Assembly (NCBI RefSeq): GCF_022549675.1 | Contig: NZ_JAKZGR010000005.1 | Span: forward strand, 124,001-188,000 | Length of the DNA: 64,000 nucleotides | Source: Belliella kenyensis | Lineage (GTDB): Bacteria; Bacteroidota; Bacteroidia; Cytophagales; Cyclobacteriaceae | Direction of reading: 5' to 3' | Part shown: positions 50,926-61,096 of the stretch, one piece after another | How the letters are laid out: every line of letters begins with the position of its first letter | How positions within the stretch are numbered: the stretch's first letter is position 1 | The notes under the pieces: model-generated | The model's database searches: none | Seen by the model: only the letters and a program-made list of their open reading frames with translations | What the model was told of the DNA's origin: nothing | Made by a program: the position numbers and the translations under genes

Positions 50926-53241
50926 ATGAAAAACATAATTTTACTATGCTTGAGTTTTGTATGTATTTGGAGCGTGTCAGCACAAAGAAATCATGCCGAG
51001 CGGTTTGAGCAACTTGGCCCTATGCTTCGTTCTCCTAATGTCTATAGAACAGCATCAGGAGCTCCTGGTCACATGTATTGGCAGCAAAAAGCTGATCACG
51101 AAATCGAAGTAGAATTAGATGATGAAAAACAATCCATAAAAGGTTGGCAAAAAGTAACATATTATAACAATTCTCCAGATCAACTGAAGTATCTATGGAT
51201 ACAGCTAGATCAAAATGAACGAGCGGCTGACTCAAGAACTCCCAAAATGGCTGAAAGTAGCATAAGTCCAAGGATGAACCTAAGACAGCTGGAAAACATT
51301 TTATGGCATGATGAAGACCTTGGATATAAGATCAATCACGTCAAAACAATGGATGGGGATGATCTTCATATTACCATCAACAATACCATGATGAGAGTAG
51401 ACCTTCCTCAGCCTTTGAAATCTGGAGAGACTTTTGAATTCACTGTAGCTTGGAATTTCAACATTCACGATAGGATGAGCTTTATAGGTGGACGTCCGGG
51501 GTATGAGTTTTTTGAAAAAGACGGCAACTACCTATATACCTTAGCAGAGTGGTTTCCGCGAATGGCTGTTTATTCTGACTTTGAAGGATGGCAGAACAAG
51601 GAGTTTGTAGGTCGGGGAGAATTTGCTTTGACCTTTGGAGATTATAAAGTCAAAATCACTGTCCCTGCTGATCACATGGTAGGCTCTACTGGAGTACTAC
51701 AGAACCCAGAAGAGGTGCTTTCCTCCACTGAGCTTCAAAGATGGAATCAGGCAAAAACCTCCTATGATAAACCAGTGGTGATCAGAACTCAAGCTGAAGC
51801 TGAGCGTCTAGAAAAAGGCAAGTCAAAAGAAAAGAAAACGTGGATATTCCATGCAGAAAACGTTCGTGATTTTGCATGGACTTCTTCCAGAAAATTCATC
51901 TGGGATGCCATGGCCGTGAAACAAGGTGGCAAAGACGTCATGGCAATGTCCTACTACGGGAAAGAAGGCAACCCACTTTGGGAGCAATATTCAACTCGGG
52001 TAGTAGCCCACACCGTCAAGTCTTATTCCGAAAAAACATTTGATTATCCCTATCCAGTTGCGATTTCGGTGGAGGCAAGCAATGGTATGGAGTATCCGAT
52101 GATCTGCTTCAATTATGGTAGGCCTGACAGTGATGGTACATATACAGATGCTGTGAAATATGGAATGATTTCAGTGATTATACATGAAGTAGGTCATAAC
52201 TTCTTCCCAATGATCGTCAATTCTGACGAGAGACAATGGTCATGGATGGACGAGGGATTGAATACCTTCATGCAGTTCATGGCAGAACAAGAGTGGGATA
52301 GAGGATATCCATCTAGAAGAGGGCCAGCTCACAAGATTGCACCATACATGGCTAGCGATCCTAGTCTTCTAGAGCCTATCATGACAAACTCAGAGAACAT
52401 CATCCAATTTGGACCGAATGCTTATGCAAAACCAGCAACTGCATTAAACATTTTGAGAGAGACTATCATGGGACGAGAGCTCTTTGATTTTGCTTTCAAA
52501 GAATATTCACAGCGATGGATGTTCAAACATCCTACGCCAGAGGATTTTTTCAGAACTATGGAAGATGCTTCTGGAGTGGATTTAGATTGGTTTTGGAGAG
52601 GTTGGTTCTTTGGAACTGATCCAGTAGACATTGCTATAGATCATGTCAATTGGTACAAGCTAGACAACAGAACCCCTGCCGAGAAAAAAGCTGCTGCAAA
52701 GAGAGATTTTGAAGTGGAAGAGACTTACATATCAAAAACTTTCAACGCCAAGGATATACCGCAGACAGTTGTCGAAAGTGATCCAACCACAAGAGATTTC
52801 TATAATAGTTATAATCCATTTTCTGTCACCCCTGAAGATGAGAAAGCTTATAAAGAATTCATGGATAAACTCAATTCCAAGGAAAGAGAATTGCTGAATA
52901 GTGGTTTGAATTTTTATGAAATGAAGTTCAGAAACGAAGGAGGCCTTGTCATGCCTTTGATCATTCAATTTAATTACACAGATGGAAGTACGGAGGTAGA
53001 GCGTATTCCAGCGGAAATTTGGCGTCTGAATGAGAAAGAGGTTAGCAAGGTGTTTGCAAAGAAAAAAGAAGTCAAAAGTATAGTGCTAGATCCATATCGT
53101 GAAACGGCAGATATTGATGAGACAAATAATTATTGGCCGAGAACTTTCACTCCTAACAGATTTGAGCTATTCAAGAGCACTTCAGGTGCAAGAGGGGCAT
53201 CATCAGGAGACAATCCTATGAAAAGAGCGAATAGAAAATAA
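50926..53241 (+). CDS. M1-family metallopeptidase
   Basis: From ATG 50926 (giving signal peptide MKNIILLCLSFVCIWSVSAQ) the protein has 771 residues. H420-E-V-G-H424 and, 19 residues on, E443 form the zinc site of the gluzincin/M1 type. The usual exopeptidase GAMEN loop reads GMEY (388-390), which may alter substrate entry. The C-terminal part has additional beta-rich domains. Export suggests a periplasmic or surface aminopeptidase. It follows the HupE/UreJ gene on the same strand. Confidence 0.9.
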   Translation: MKNIILLCLSFVCIWSVSAQRNHAERFEQLGPMLRSPNVYRTASGAPGHMYWQQKADHEIEVELDDEKQSIKGWQKVTYYNNSPDQLKYLWIQLDQNERAADSRTPKMAESSISPRMNLRQLENILWHDEDLGYKINHVKTMDGDDLHITINNTMMRVDLPQPLKSGETFEFTVAWNFNIHDRMSFIGGRPGYEFFEKDGNYLYTLAEWFPRMAVYSDFEGWQNKEFVGRGEFALTFGDYKVKITVPADHMVGSTGVLQNPEEVLSSTELQRWNQAKTSYDKPVVIRTQAEAERLEKGKSKEKKTWIFHAENVRDFAWTSSRKFIWDAMAVKQGGKDVMAMSYYGKEGNPLWEQYSTRVVAHTVKSYSEKTFDYPYPVAISVEASNGMEYPMICFNYGRPDSDGTYTDAVKYGMISVIIHEVGHNFFPMIVNSDERQWSWMDEGLNTFMQFMAEQEWDRGYPSRRGPAHKIAPYMASDPSLLEPIMTNSENIIQFGPNAYAKPATALNILRETIMGRELFDFAFKEYSQRWMFKHPTPEDFFRTMEDASGVDLDWFWRGWFFGTDPVDIAIDHVNWYKLDNRTPAEKKAAAKRDFEVEETYISKTFNAKDIPQTVVESDPTTRDFYNSYNPFSVTPEDEKAYKEFMDKLNSKERELLNSGLNFYEMKFRNEGGLVMPLIIQFNYTDGSTEVERIPAEIWRLNEKEVSKVFAKKKEVKSIVLDPYRETADIDETNNYWPRTFTPNRFELFKSTSGARGASSGDNPMKRANRK

Positions 53242-53250
53242 TTATAAAAA

Positions 53251-53297
53251 TTATTAAATGAAGAAAGGGGTTTTAGACCCCTTTCTTCATTTAATAA
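53251..53297 (+). terminator. 20-bp perfect stem terminator after the peptidase gene
   Basis: TTATTAAATGAAGAAAGGGG at 53251-53270 pairs perfectly with 53278-53297 around a 7-nt loop. The stem is unusually long; the distal half of the right arm is T-rich, which serves as the release tract. Confidence 0.85.
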
Positions 53298-53392
53298 AGC
53301 CGATTAAATTAAACTTAGTCCATTTACCTCTTTTATTTTTTAAATTCCAAGGTTATAACGTCTAGTAAAAAAACCGCTCGAGAGAAAGCCCA

Positions 53393-56023
53393 ATGAAGAA
53401 AATACTTACCATTCTATTTTTAATAGTGATTAATGGATTTGCATTTGCACAGAATGAGCAATCGCAAGTGGAATTTTTTAAAGATTTGGTTTATCGGTAT
53501 GAAAGCAAAACGGGAATAAGAGTTTTGTTTCATACGAACGATCTAAGCGGATTGAATAAGATTTCCTATTCAGATAATAGTGATGATATTTTAGATAAAA
53601 TAATAGCTAATACCCAATTCTCTTACTTTATCATTGGTAATAAATATGCTGTGATTTATCCAAAAAGATTAAGAGAAGATTATCAGAAACGAAGAACCAA
53701 CGGTACAAAGTCAAAAAGTGGCCAAGCACATAAAGTGACTGGTATAATTCGAGATAATGAGTCGAAAACTTTACTACCAGGCGCCTTGATAACCATTCCA
53801 GAACTAGAATTAGGCGAACAGGCAGACGAAAAAGGTGAGTTTTCAGCAACACTACCAGAAGGAACATATATTGCTTATTTCAGTTCCTTGGGAAAAGAGA
53901 CTGATCGAAAAATCATACGGGTATATCAAGACTTAAAACTTGATGTTACATTGTTTGAATCTACGAGTGAGTTGGAGATGGTCACAGTCACCGATAGAGC
54001 AATAGATTACAATGTAAAAAGTACTTCTATGGGGTTGAATAGAGTGTCTATAGAAGAGCTTAAGTTACTTCCTCCATTGCTAGGTGAAGTAGACGTGATG
54101 AAAGGAATGCTGATGCTCCCAGGGGTTACAACAGTAGGAGAAGGAGCTTCTGGGTTTAATGTCAGAGGAGGAGGGGTTGATCAAAATCTAATTTTAATGG
54201 ACGGAGTACCAGTATTCAATCCATCTCACATGTTTGGCTTTTTTTCTATATTCAATCAAGATGCTATTAAGGAAGCTGATCTATTTAAAGGCGACATTCC
54301 TGCGAAATATGGTGGAAGATTGAGTTCAGTACTTGATGTTAAGACAAAATCAGGAAATCCCAAAAAATGGGTAGGCGAAGGAGGTATCGGTCTACTATCA
54401 AGTAGATTAGGTATAAATGGACCAATTTCAAAAAATACGCAAATCATGACTACTGGAAGATACGCATATCCTGATTGGATCATGCATAGAATTCCCAATG
54501 CTCAATTAAAGGTAAGTAGTACCTACTTTTATGATGTTAATTTTAGAATAGATCATCAATTAAATGATAAAAATGGATTGTCATTGAGCCTTTATAAAAG
54601 TCAAGATTATTTTAGGTTTGGCAGTGATACAGCATATACATGGCAGTCTGACTTGGCAAGTTTAAAGTGGAATTCAATATGGGGCGAAAACCTAGCCTCA
54701 GATTTGACTTTGGGCTATTCGGGATATAAATATTCAGTTTTGGGCGAAATTCCACCTTTAGATTTTGAATTGTTATCAGATATTCAATACTTAGGACTTC
54801 ATCACGATTTCGAATGGTTTGGAGAAAAATTTGAAGGATTTGAATTTGGATATCAAGTCAATCAATACCTTATGGGCATGGGGGAGTTGAACCCAATTTC
54901 TCAAAATTCTCTAGTGATTCCTCGGAGTATACAATCGGAAAGAGCTATTGAAAGTGGCATATTCGCACAATATCCTATAAAAATTAATAATGAACTTGAA
55001 GCACAACTTGGTCTAAGGTATTCTGGATTTTTTGCATTGGGCCAAAGAGATGTTTATAAATATGAAGAAGGGGCTGCTAGAGAAATTGAAAGAATTCAAG
55101 ACACGATTAGTTATCGAAAAGGAGAAGTTTATCAACGGTACAGTGGGTGGGAACCACGAGTAGCACTTCGGTACAATGTCGGGGAAAACGGGTCCTTGAA
55201 AGCATCAATTAATAGAAGTATTCAATACTTGCATTTACTTTCAAATAATTTTGCATCAGCACCTGTTGATTTATGGAAACTATCTGACAATTATGTCAAG
55301 CCACAGGAAAGTTGGCAATATGCCTTAGGGGCATATAGGAATTTTGATCATGATAGAATAGAAACATCATTTGAAGTGTATTATAAAGATTTTCAGAGCT
55401 TACTTGAATACAGGGACGGAGCTCAACTTATACTGAATCCAGCCTTAGAGACATCTTTAGTAATGGGAAGAGGTCATGCCTATGGTGGTGAGCTTTTAGT
55501 TAAGAAAAAATCCGGTAAACTAAACGGGTGGGTTTCTTACGCATTTAGTAGAACGATGAGAATCATAGAAAGTGAGTTTGAAGAAGAGGTCGTTAATCAA
55601 GGTAATTATTTTCCAGCAAATTGGGATCAGCCACATGATCTGAATGTACTATTGAATTACAAGCCGCTAAGGAGGGTATCATTTTCAGCAACATTCAACT
55701 ATCGGACTGGCAGGCCTATCACCCTTCCAAGTAGTATTTACAATATTGACGGAAGTATTGTGGTTGACTACCAAGAAAGGAATCAAGCTAGGATACCTGA
55801 CTACCATCGATTAGATCTTGGAGTGACATTTGATGGAAACCAAAAGAGAGAAAGTCACTACAAAAGTAATATCACCATTGCATTTTATAATGTATATGCG
55901 AGAAGAAATCCGTTTTCTTGGTTTTTCCAACCAGATATGGCTGGCTCAGTCCCAAGATCATATCGACTTGCTGTTATAGGAACTATAATCCCTTCTATCA
56001 CTTATAACTTTACATTTAGATGA
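53393..56023 (+). CDS. TonB-dependent receptor with STN-like domain, first gene of a three-gene operon
   Basis: The 876-residue protein has a signal peptide (about 1-20), a secretin/TonB N-terminal-like domain (about 24-90; TGIRVLFHTNDLSGLN, VIYPKRLRED), a carboxypeptidase-regulatory-like domain (about 115-200; GIIRDNESKTLLPGALI), a plug (about 205-330; DVMKGMLMLPGVTTVGEG, NLILMDGVPVFNP, AKYGGRLSSVLDVKTKSG) and a barrel. STN domains usually couple receptors to sigma/anti-sigma signalling, but no such pair is adjacent. The next gene begins 4 bp before its stop. Confidence 0.92.
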   Translation: MKKILTILFLIVINGFAFAQNEQSQVEFFKDLVYRYESKTGIRVLFHTNDLSGLNKISYSDNSDDILDKIIANTQFSYFIIGNKYAVIYPKRLREDYQKRRTNGTKSKSGQAHKVTGIIRDNESKTLLPGALITIPELELGEQADEKGEFSATLPEGTYIAYFSSLGKETDRKIIRVYQDLKLDVTLFESTSELEMVTVTDRAIDYNVKSTSMGLNRVSIEELKLLPPLLGEVDVMKGMLMLPGVTTVGEGASGFNVRGGGVDQNLILMDGVPVFNPSHMFGFFSIFNQDAIKEADLFKGDIPAKYGGRLSSVLDVKTKSGNPKKWVGEGGIGLLSSRLGINGPISKNTQIMTTGRYAYPDWIMHRIPNAQLKVSSTYFYDVNFRIDHQLNDKNGLSLSLYKSQDYFRFGSDTAYTWQSDLASLKWNSIWGENLASDLTLGYSGYKYSVLGEIPPLDFELLSDIQYLGLHHDFEWFGEKFEGFEFGYQVNQYLMGMGELNPISQNSLVIPRSIQSERAIESGIFAQYPIKINNELEAQLGLRYSGFFALGQRDVYKYEEGAAREIERIQDTISYRKGEVYQRYSGWEPRVALRYNVGENGSLKASINRSIQYLHLLSNNFASAPVDLWKLSDNYVKPQESWQYALGAYRNFDHDRIETSFEVYYKDFQSLLEYRDGAQLILNPALETSLVMGRGHAYGGELLVKKKSGKLNGWVSYAFSRTMRIIESEFEEEVVNQGNYFPANWDQPHDLNVLLNYKPLRRVSFSATFNYRTGRPITLPSSIYNIDGSIVVDYQERNQARIPDYHRLDLGVTFDGNQKRESHYKSNITIAFYNVYARRNPFSWFFQPDMAGSVPRSYRLAVIGTIIPSITYNFTFR

Positions 56024-57078
56024 GAAAAGTAGTCTTAATCTTCGCCCTGTTGTTTGCAAGTATTTTCGTGAATTCTTGTATAGACGAAGTTGTTATCCCT
56101 ATCTCTGAATTTAGTTCACAGCTAGTGGTAGATGGTTGGTATGGAAATTTACCAGAAAATACTAGAATCCGATTGTACTATTCTGAAATGTATCAGTCAG
56201 GCGTTCTAAACCCAGGATACAGGCAAGCTAATGTCACATCTCTATATATTCAGGATTTAAATGGGCAAAGAATGAATTTTGTTCCAATCCCGAATTCTAT
56301 TGATTTTGTTCCTCAGAACTATATTGATCCTGTTCCTGGCATGTCTTATCAGTTAGTTTTTCAGCTGACAAATGGAGAATCGTTTTCTAGTGATTTCGAA
56401 GTTATGCCACCAACAGTAGTGTTGGATTCAATCTCAGAAACAGCTTTCGAAAGGTTGGAGGTCATCATGTCTACAGGGGTCAATATCACTCAGACTCGCA
56501 CTTTTGTAAATATATTTGCCAATTTTACAGATCCCGGTATTGGTGATTTCGGCTATATGTTCATGACAAGTGGTATATCGGAGGACTTCACTTTTTCTGA
56601 AAATGACAATTGTGCCTGTACATGCTACACACGAGTGCCAAATATATTTAATAGGATGAATTTACTTAGCAATGAAGTATTTCAGAACAAGTCCTATCAA
56701 CATTCAATAGGATCAATACCACTATCTTCACTTGGGAGATTTGCTGTAGAAACATCTGTACGGACAATATCCGATAACAACCTCCGGTATCTAATGAAAA
56801 TTGATGAACAGCAAAAAAATACAGGAAGTATCTTTGACACAGCGCCATTTAGGATAAAAGGGAACATCAGGACCCAAACAAATTCGAGAAACACGATAGT
56901 TCTTGGTAATTTCTTTGTGTTTCAAGAATCAAATTTTGAAAAGTTAATTTCAAGAAGTGAAATAAGGGCAGCGTCTTTAGATCTTGAACATAAACTTGAC
57001 ACACCACCTCTTGTAGGAGGTACATGTACTGAATTTTATAGAGATGCCACCACAGTTCCTCCAACACCCTTTCGATGA
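56020..57078 (+). CDS. DUF4249-family outer-membrane lipoprotein
   Basis: The 352-residue product has a lipoprotein signal ending FVNSC (Cys about 20), followed by the DUF4249 start SSQLVVDGWYGNLPENTRIR and PGMSYQLVFQLTNGESFSS. DUF4249 proteins sit beside TonB receptors and are thought to be surface-exposed partners, functionally like SusD. It overlaps the receptor by 4 bp (ATGA) and the next gene by 4 bp, so all three are translationally coupled. A cluster of cysteines, DNCACTCYTRV, is unusual and may be disulfide-linked or metal-binding. Confidence 0.88.
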   Translation: MRKVVLIFALLFASIFVNSCIDEVVIPISEFSSQLVVDGWYGNLPENTRIRLYYSEMYQSGVLNPGYRQANVTSLYIQDLNGQRMNFVPIPNSIDFVPQNYIDPVPGMSYQLVFQLTNGESFSSDFEVMPPTVVLDSISETAFERLEVIMSTGVNITQTRTFVNIFANFTDPGIGDFGYMFMTSGISEDFTFSENDNCACTCYTRVPNIFNRMNLLSNEVFQNKSYQHSIGSIPLSSLGRFAVETSVRTISDNNLRYLMKIDEQQKNTGSIFDTAPFRIKGNIRTQTNSRNTIVLGNFFVFQESNFEKLISRSEIRAASLDLEHKLDTPPLVGGTCTEFYRDATTVPPTPFR

Positions 57079-59009
57079 TGAATTACTATAAATACCTTTT
57101 CATAATTCTCTTTCTTTTGATTTTCAATAGATCTCTTGCTCGCCAGCAGGAAACCATATTTAAAGAAAATCTGGAAAATTTTGTCATTACAACTAATCAA
57201 GACCTACTTCTTGCTGGAGATAGGTTGTGGTTTGTAATTAAATTGATTCGAAACCATGAAAGCTACCTCCACAGTAAGTTGGCTTATATTGAAATCTACG
57301 ATTCTGAAAATAATAATATTTACAAAGAAAAGATACTGTTAGATTCAGATAAAATAGCCTACGGAGATATCATCTTACCAGATAATGCTATCGAAGGGCT
57401 CTATACGATGGTCGTATATTCCAAATGGATGTCTAATTTTCAAGACTACCCAATAGGGAAAAAGCATTTTTTGGTGAAAAACCCAACAATAGAATCGAGT
57501 GCTTTTAAAGCATCTTTTTTTTATCAGGCTCCTCCCTTTAGGTCTGGTAAGCTTTCCATTTTCCATACTTCTCCATCCTCTGAGAATATCGAAATTCTAG
57601 ACCAAGACGGAAACTCCCTAGAAATTTTAGAAGATGTCAAAGGGTCAAGGGACTATTATTCTACTGTAGCTTTTGACAAACCTCTTCAAGTGATTTTTCA
57701 AAATGAAACTTTTAAACTTGATCCAAGCAAATTTTGGTGGAATCCATCAGATTTTATTTTAGAAATAGATGATAATGAAGGTCAAGATTTTAAAGTTTTA
57801 ACCCACACCAATGTGGACTTGATAGAACAGTTTGACTTTAAAAAACTGGCAAAAGTAAGTTTAGATAAAGAACTATATCAAAAATATGATAAATTTCAAA
57901 TTAGCGTACTCGACTCACAAGGAACGCTAGTTTGGGAATATGAACATAATCAATTCAATGTCGGTGGGGGAAATATAAATTCACCACTTGCTGTGAAAAC
58001 AGGTAGATCATTTCAAATCAATTTACAAGGTTTTGATCATCAATCCGAGAATGCATCAATTTGGATAAAACCTTCTGAACCTGAACGAGTAAAAAAATTA
58101 TTAGAAGTAATTAATGATCCAAATTGGCGTAGAGTAAATTCAGGTTCAAAATCAACTAGTCTAGCCACTGCGATAAATAATAAAAAAACTGATTTAGAAC
58201 CTGAGTATGTACCCATGCTGGTTTATAGACCATGGGATGTTACAGCAAAAGAAACATTCCCTGGAAATTTTAAAAATGATAAAATAGACATTGAAATTTC
58301 TGATGAATTCTTGGAGTGGGAAATCAATAGAAAGATATATCACCAACATTTCTTACAGGCAGAGAAAGTCTCCAGTTTAGGTTCCCCTTTTATTCCTGAT
58401 ATATCTTATGTTATCGATGAATATGTCCCATTTGAAGACGTGGAATCGTTTCTTAAAAACATCGTAGTCCAAACAAGGTTTCGAAAAAATCGAAAAGAAA
58501 AGGTGAAAGAGCTTAGAATTGTGGATATCACAGATGATAGGGTGAACTTCAATAGAAAACCTATAATTCTGATAGATTATTATAAGGCAGCTAGTTTAGA
58601 GGAATTATTGCGTTTAGAACTATCTCAAATTGATCGCATAGATGTATTTTATGATAGGAATACTATAGATAATACGAATTTAGGTGAACTAGTAGGGAAT
58701 GGTATGTTGGTATTTCTAACCAAACAAAATGATTTTGCTTTGAAAAATAATAAAGCTAAACATGAGTATTTCCTAAAAGATGTCAAAGTATCTAGAAACC
58801 CTCATGATAGTGTTACCCCTGAAAGATTCGAATCTCATGAAGTCAATCTATATAAGCCACAGTTTTTGAACCCAAAAGTACCCATGCATAGAGGTAGAGG
58901 AAAGACCAATGTTCCCATGCTAGATGAACCCGCTAGCCTTACCATTGAGTCGTGGGTTTTTTATAATAACAAATATGAAGTTTATACAAAGACTGTTCAG
59001 GTGCAATAA
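57075..59009 (+). CDS. Plug- and MG2-like protein, third gene of receptor operon
   Basis: The 644-residue exported product starts with a signal peptide (about 1-22). A macroglobulin-like segment NLENFVITTNQDLLLAGDRLWFV is split here as FVITTNQDLLLAGDRLWF and belongs to the MG2 type (YLAGDxxWF), then strand repeats. The C-terminal part (about 470-560) resembles a TonB-receptor plug: IDYYKAASLEELLRLELSQI, DRIDVFYDRNTI and LVGNGMLVFLTK correspond to the VLRLIP..IESIEVLKG..GAIIITTK pattern. There is no beta-barrel. It could be a periplasmic or surface partner of the receptor. I did not find a named family with certainty. Confidence 0.7.
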   Translation: MMNYYKYLFIILFLLIFNRSLARQQETIFKENLENFVITTNQDLLLAGDRLWFVIKLIRNHESYLHSKLAYIEIYDSENNNIYKEKILLDSDKIAYGDIILPDNAIEGLYTMVVYSKWMSNFQDYPIGKKHFLVKNPTIESSAFKASFFYQAPPFRSGKLSIFHTSPSSENIEILDQDGNSLEILEDVKGSRDYYSTVAFDKPLQVIFQNETFKLDPSKFWWNPSDFILEIDDNEGQDFKVLTHTNVDLIEQFDFKKLAKVSLDKELYQKYDKFQISVLDSQGTLVWEYEHNQFNVGGGNINSPLAVKTGRSFQINLQGFDHQSENASIWIKPSEPERVKKLLEVINDPNWRRVNSGSKSTSLATAINNKKTDLEPEYVPMLVYRPWDVTAKETFPGNFKNDKIDIEISDEFLEWEINRKIYHQHFLQAEKVSSLGSPFIPDISYVIDEYVPFEDVESFLKNIVVQTRFRKNRKEKVKELRIVDITDDRVNFNRKPIILIDYYKAASLEELLRLELSQIDRIDVFYDRNTIDNTNLGELVGNGMLVFLTKQNDFALKNNKAKHEYFLKDVKVSRNPHDSVTPERFESHEVNLYKPQFLNPKVPMHRGRGKTNVPMLDEPASLTIESWVFYNNKYEVYTKTVQVQ

Positions 59010-59023
59010 TTTCGCCACACCCC

Positions 59024-61096
59024 CTATTCTTGAGTAAGCACTCCGATTTCTGCATACTGTGTAGCAGTTCCGTCCCATGTCTCCAAGCTTGTCAATTTAA
59101 TCAACCGGGATTGGGCCTTCTCAAATCGAACTTCCTGCCTGATGGGGTTATTGTGGATATTTGAAAATTCACCAATTGCCAAATCATGCCAATTTTTTCC
59201 ATCTAAGCTTCCGCTAAACTTATACTTGAATATCAATCCACCAAAATAACGTCCCTGAGGAGGTAAATAATCAAAACCAGTGATGTGGATAAGTTCTCCC
59301 AGGTCTATGCTAACTTCATTTTTTGGATTAGTCCAATTGGTGTTAGGATCATCATCTATAATGTTTATTGAGTTTGGATCGTCATGAATGACCCTCCAAT
59401 TCGATTTTGCAATATCAAAATTCTGGGTAAGGGTTTCGCTGGAGTTGTCACTATTTTGGTCGATTGAAATGGCTGTGATTTTGCCTGCGTTTTTCAGGAT
59501 GAATGGGGCGGTATATTGCTCTCCATTTGATTTGCTGGGAATAGTACCGTCGAGGGTGTAATAGATGTCCACACCAGATTCCGGAATTTCCATACGTACC
59601 TTCCCTTCTTTATCCCTGTGGATAACTGGCTGAACCAATAGTTTTGGTGCATCGAATACACCAACCTTGGATATGGCTGGAGAAGCTTTTGCGTCTAATA
59701 TGCTCAGCCTGATTTTGTCAGTATAATGGTCATCTAGTCTTAGAATGCTTTTTGCCCCGATAGTGGTACCTTGATGGATTTCTTGCCAACCTTCATCTGT
59801 TTGGATTTCCAGGCTGAAGCTTTTGACACGTTGTCCTAATGCAATGAATTCTTGAATCAGGAATCTATTGAAGCGGATTTTTTGTGGATAAGTTATTTCT
59901 ATGCTACTATTTACCACTCCATCTTCCGTTGCCCAATAGGTTTCCCATTCATTGTCAAGAACTTTGTCTGCCTCATAACCTTTTCCGCGCTCATTGCTCG
60001 CAACCAGTTTGGCATTTTTTATCAAGTCGATTTCAAAGTCTTCCTTAATTTTTGTGGATAACTTCATGATTTGATCCACATCACTTTCATGTATCAGTCC
60101 TCTCCTATCTACTGGAAAATTGATCAATAGTGCACTATTTTGTCCTATACTCTTGTAGTAGATGTCCAATAGATGGGAAAGAGATTTTACCTTGTGGTCT
60201 TCATAAGCATGGTAGTACCAACCAGGCCTGATGGATACATCAGCTTCAGCAGGTACCCAGTGACTACCATTTTCCTGCCCTCTTGCATATTTTTCTGAGT
60301 ATTCAGGCATGCCAGCATAGACAGAGTCACGCATGAGGTTCGACCAAGTGCTAGGGTATGCATGTCCTTCTTCATTTCCCACCCACCTGACATCCGGACC
60401 CGCATCGCCAAAGATCACTGCATTGGGCTGTAGTTTCCTTACTAGCTCATAGATACTTTCCCATGGATAATACCCTCTTTTGTCTACCTTCCTTTCTTCA
60501 TTTGCACCTCCATAGTATCCTGTACCACCATTTGCGCCATCAAACCATATTTCGAATAACTCACCATAATTACTCAATAGCTCTGTGAGCTGATTTTTCA
60601 TATAGTCAATATATGCTTCATCACCATAGTCAGCATGATTTCTATCCCATGGGGAGTAGTATATTCCTAGACCAATGCCTTCCGCTTTGCAAGATTCTGC
60701 CAATTCCTTGATAAGGTCTCCGTTTCCATCCTTCCAAGGAGAGTTTTTCACACTATGTTCTGTGTATTTTGAGGGCCAAAGGCAGAATCCGTCATGGTGC
60801 TTAGCTGTGATGATAAGTCCTTTCATTCCAGCTTCTTTAGCGACTTTTGCCCATTGTCGGGTATCCAATGCGGATGGATCAAATATGGCAGGATTTTCAT
60901 CTCCCTTACCCCATTCCATATCTGTGAATGTATTGATATTGAAATGGATGAACCCATAGTATTCCAATTTATGCCAAATCAACTGTCTCTCTGTGGGGAT
61001 TGGGTAAACTGGACTTGGTGCTGAAGGGTCTTTGCATGCCCACGAAAGTAAGAAAAGGAAAAGAGGTAATTTCTTAGCATTGATCATATTATACAT
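59024..61096 (-). CDS. Alpha-L-fucosidase (GH29) lipoprotein with carbohydrate-binding domains
   Basis: The 690-residue protein has a lipobox LLSWAC near 21. The GH29 catalytic domain (about 30-350) contains HFNINTFTDMEWGKG, AKHHDGFCLWPSKYTEHSV (split HHDGFCLWP and YTEHSV) and nucleophile Asp186 in IWFDGANG. Then come an F5/8 type C-like module (about 375-480), a chitobiase C-terminal-like segment (about 485-550; VDIYYTLDGTIPS) and a second F5/8-like module (about 560-685). It should remove alpha-linked fucose, probably subfamily B. The gene carries four exact DnaA-box 9-mers. Start could be the first or fourth residue Met (61096 or 61087). Confidence 0.88.
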   Translation of the reverse strand: MYNMINAKKLPLFLFLLSWACKDPSAPSPVYPIPTERQLIWHKLEYYGFIHFNINTFTDMEWGKGDENPAIFDPSALDTRQWAKVAKEAGMKGLIITAKHHDGFCLWPSKYTEHSVKNSPWKDGNGDLIKELAESCKAEGIGLGIYYSPWDRNHADYGDEAYIDYMKNQLTELLSNYGELFEIWFDGANGGTGYYGGANEERKVDKRGYYPWESIYELVRKLQPNAVIFGDAGPDVRWVGNEEGHAYPSTWSNLMRDSVYAGMPEYSEKYARGQENGSHWVPAEADVSIRPGWYYHAYEDHKVKSLSHLLDIYYKSIGQNSALLINFPVDRRGLIHESDVDQIMKLSTKIKEDFEIDLIKNAKLVASNERGKGYEADKVLDNEWETYWATEDGVVNSSIEITYPQKIRFNRFLIQEFIALGQRVKSFSLEIQTDEGWQEIHQGTTIGAKSILRLDDHYTDKIRLSILDAKASPAISKVGVFDAPKLLVQPVIHRDKEGKVRMEIPESGVDIYYTLDGTIPSKSNGEQYTAPFILKNAGKITAISIDQNSDNSSETLTQNFDIAKSNWRVIHDDPNSINIIDDDPNTNWTNPKNEVSIDLGELIHITGFDYLPPQGRYFGGLIFKYKFSGSLDGKNWHDLAIGEFSNIHNNPIRQEVRFEKAQSRLIKLTSLETWDGTATQYAEIGVLTQE

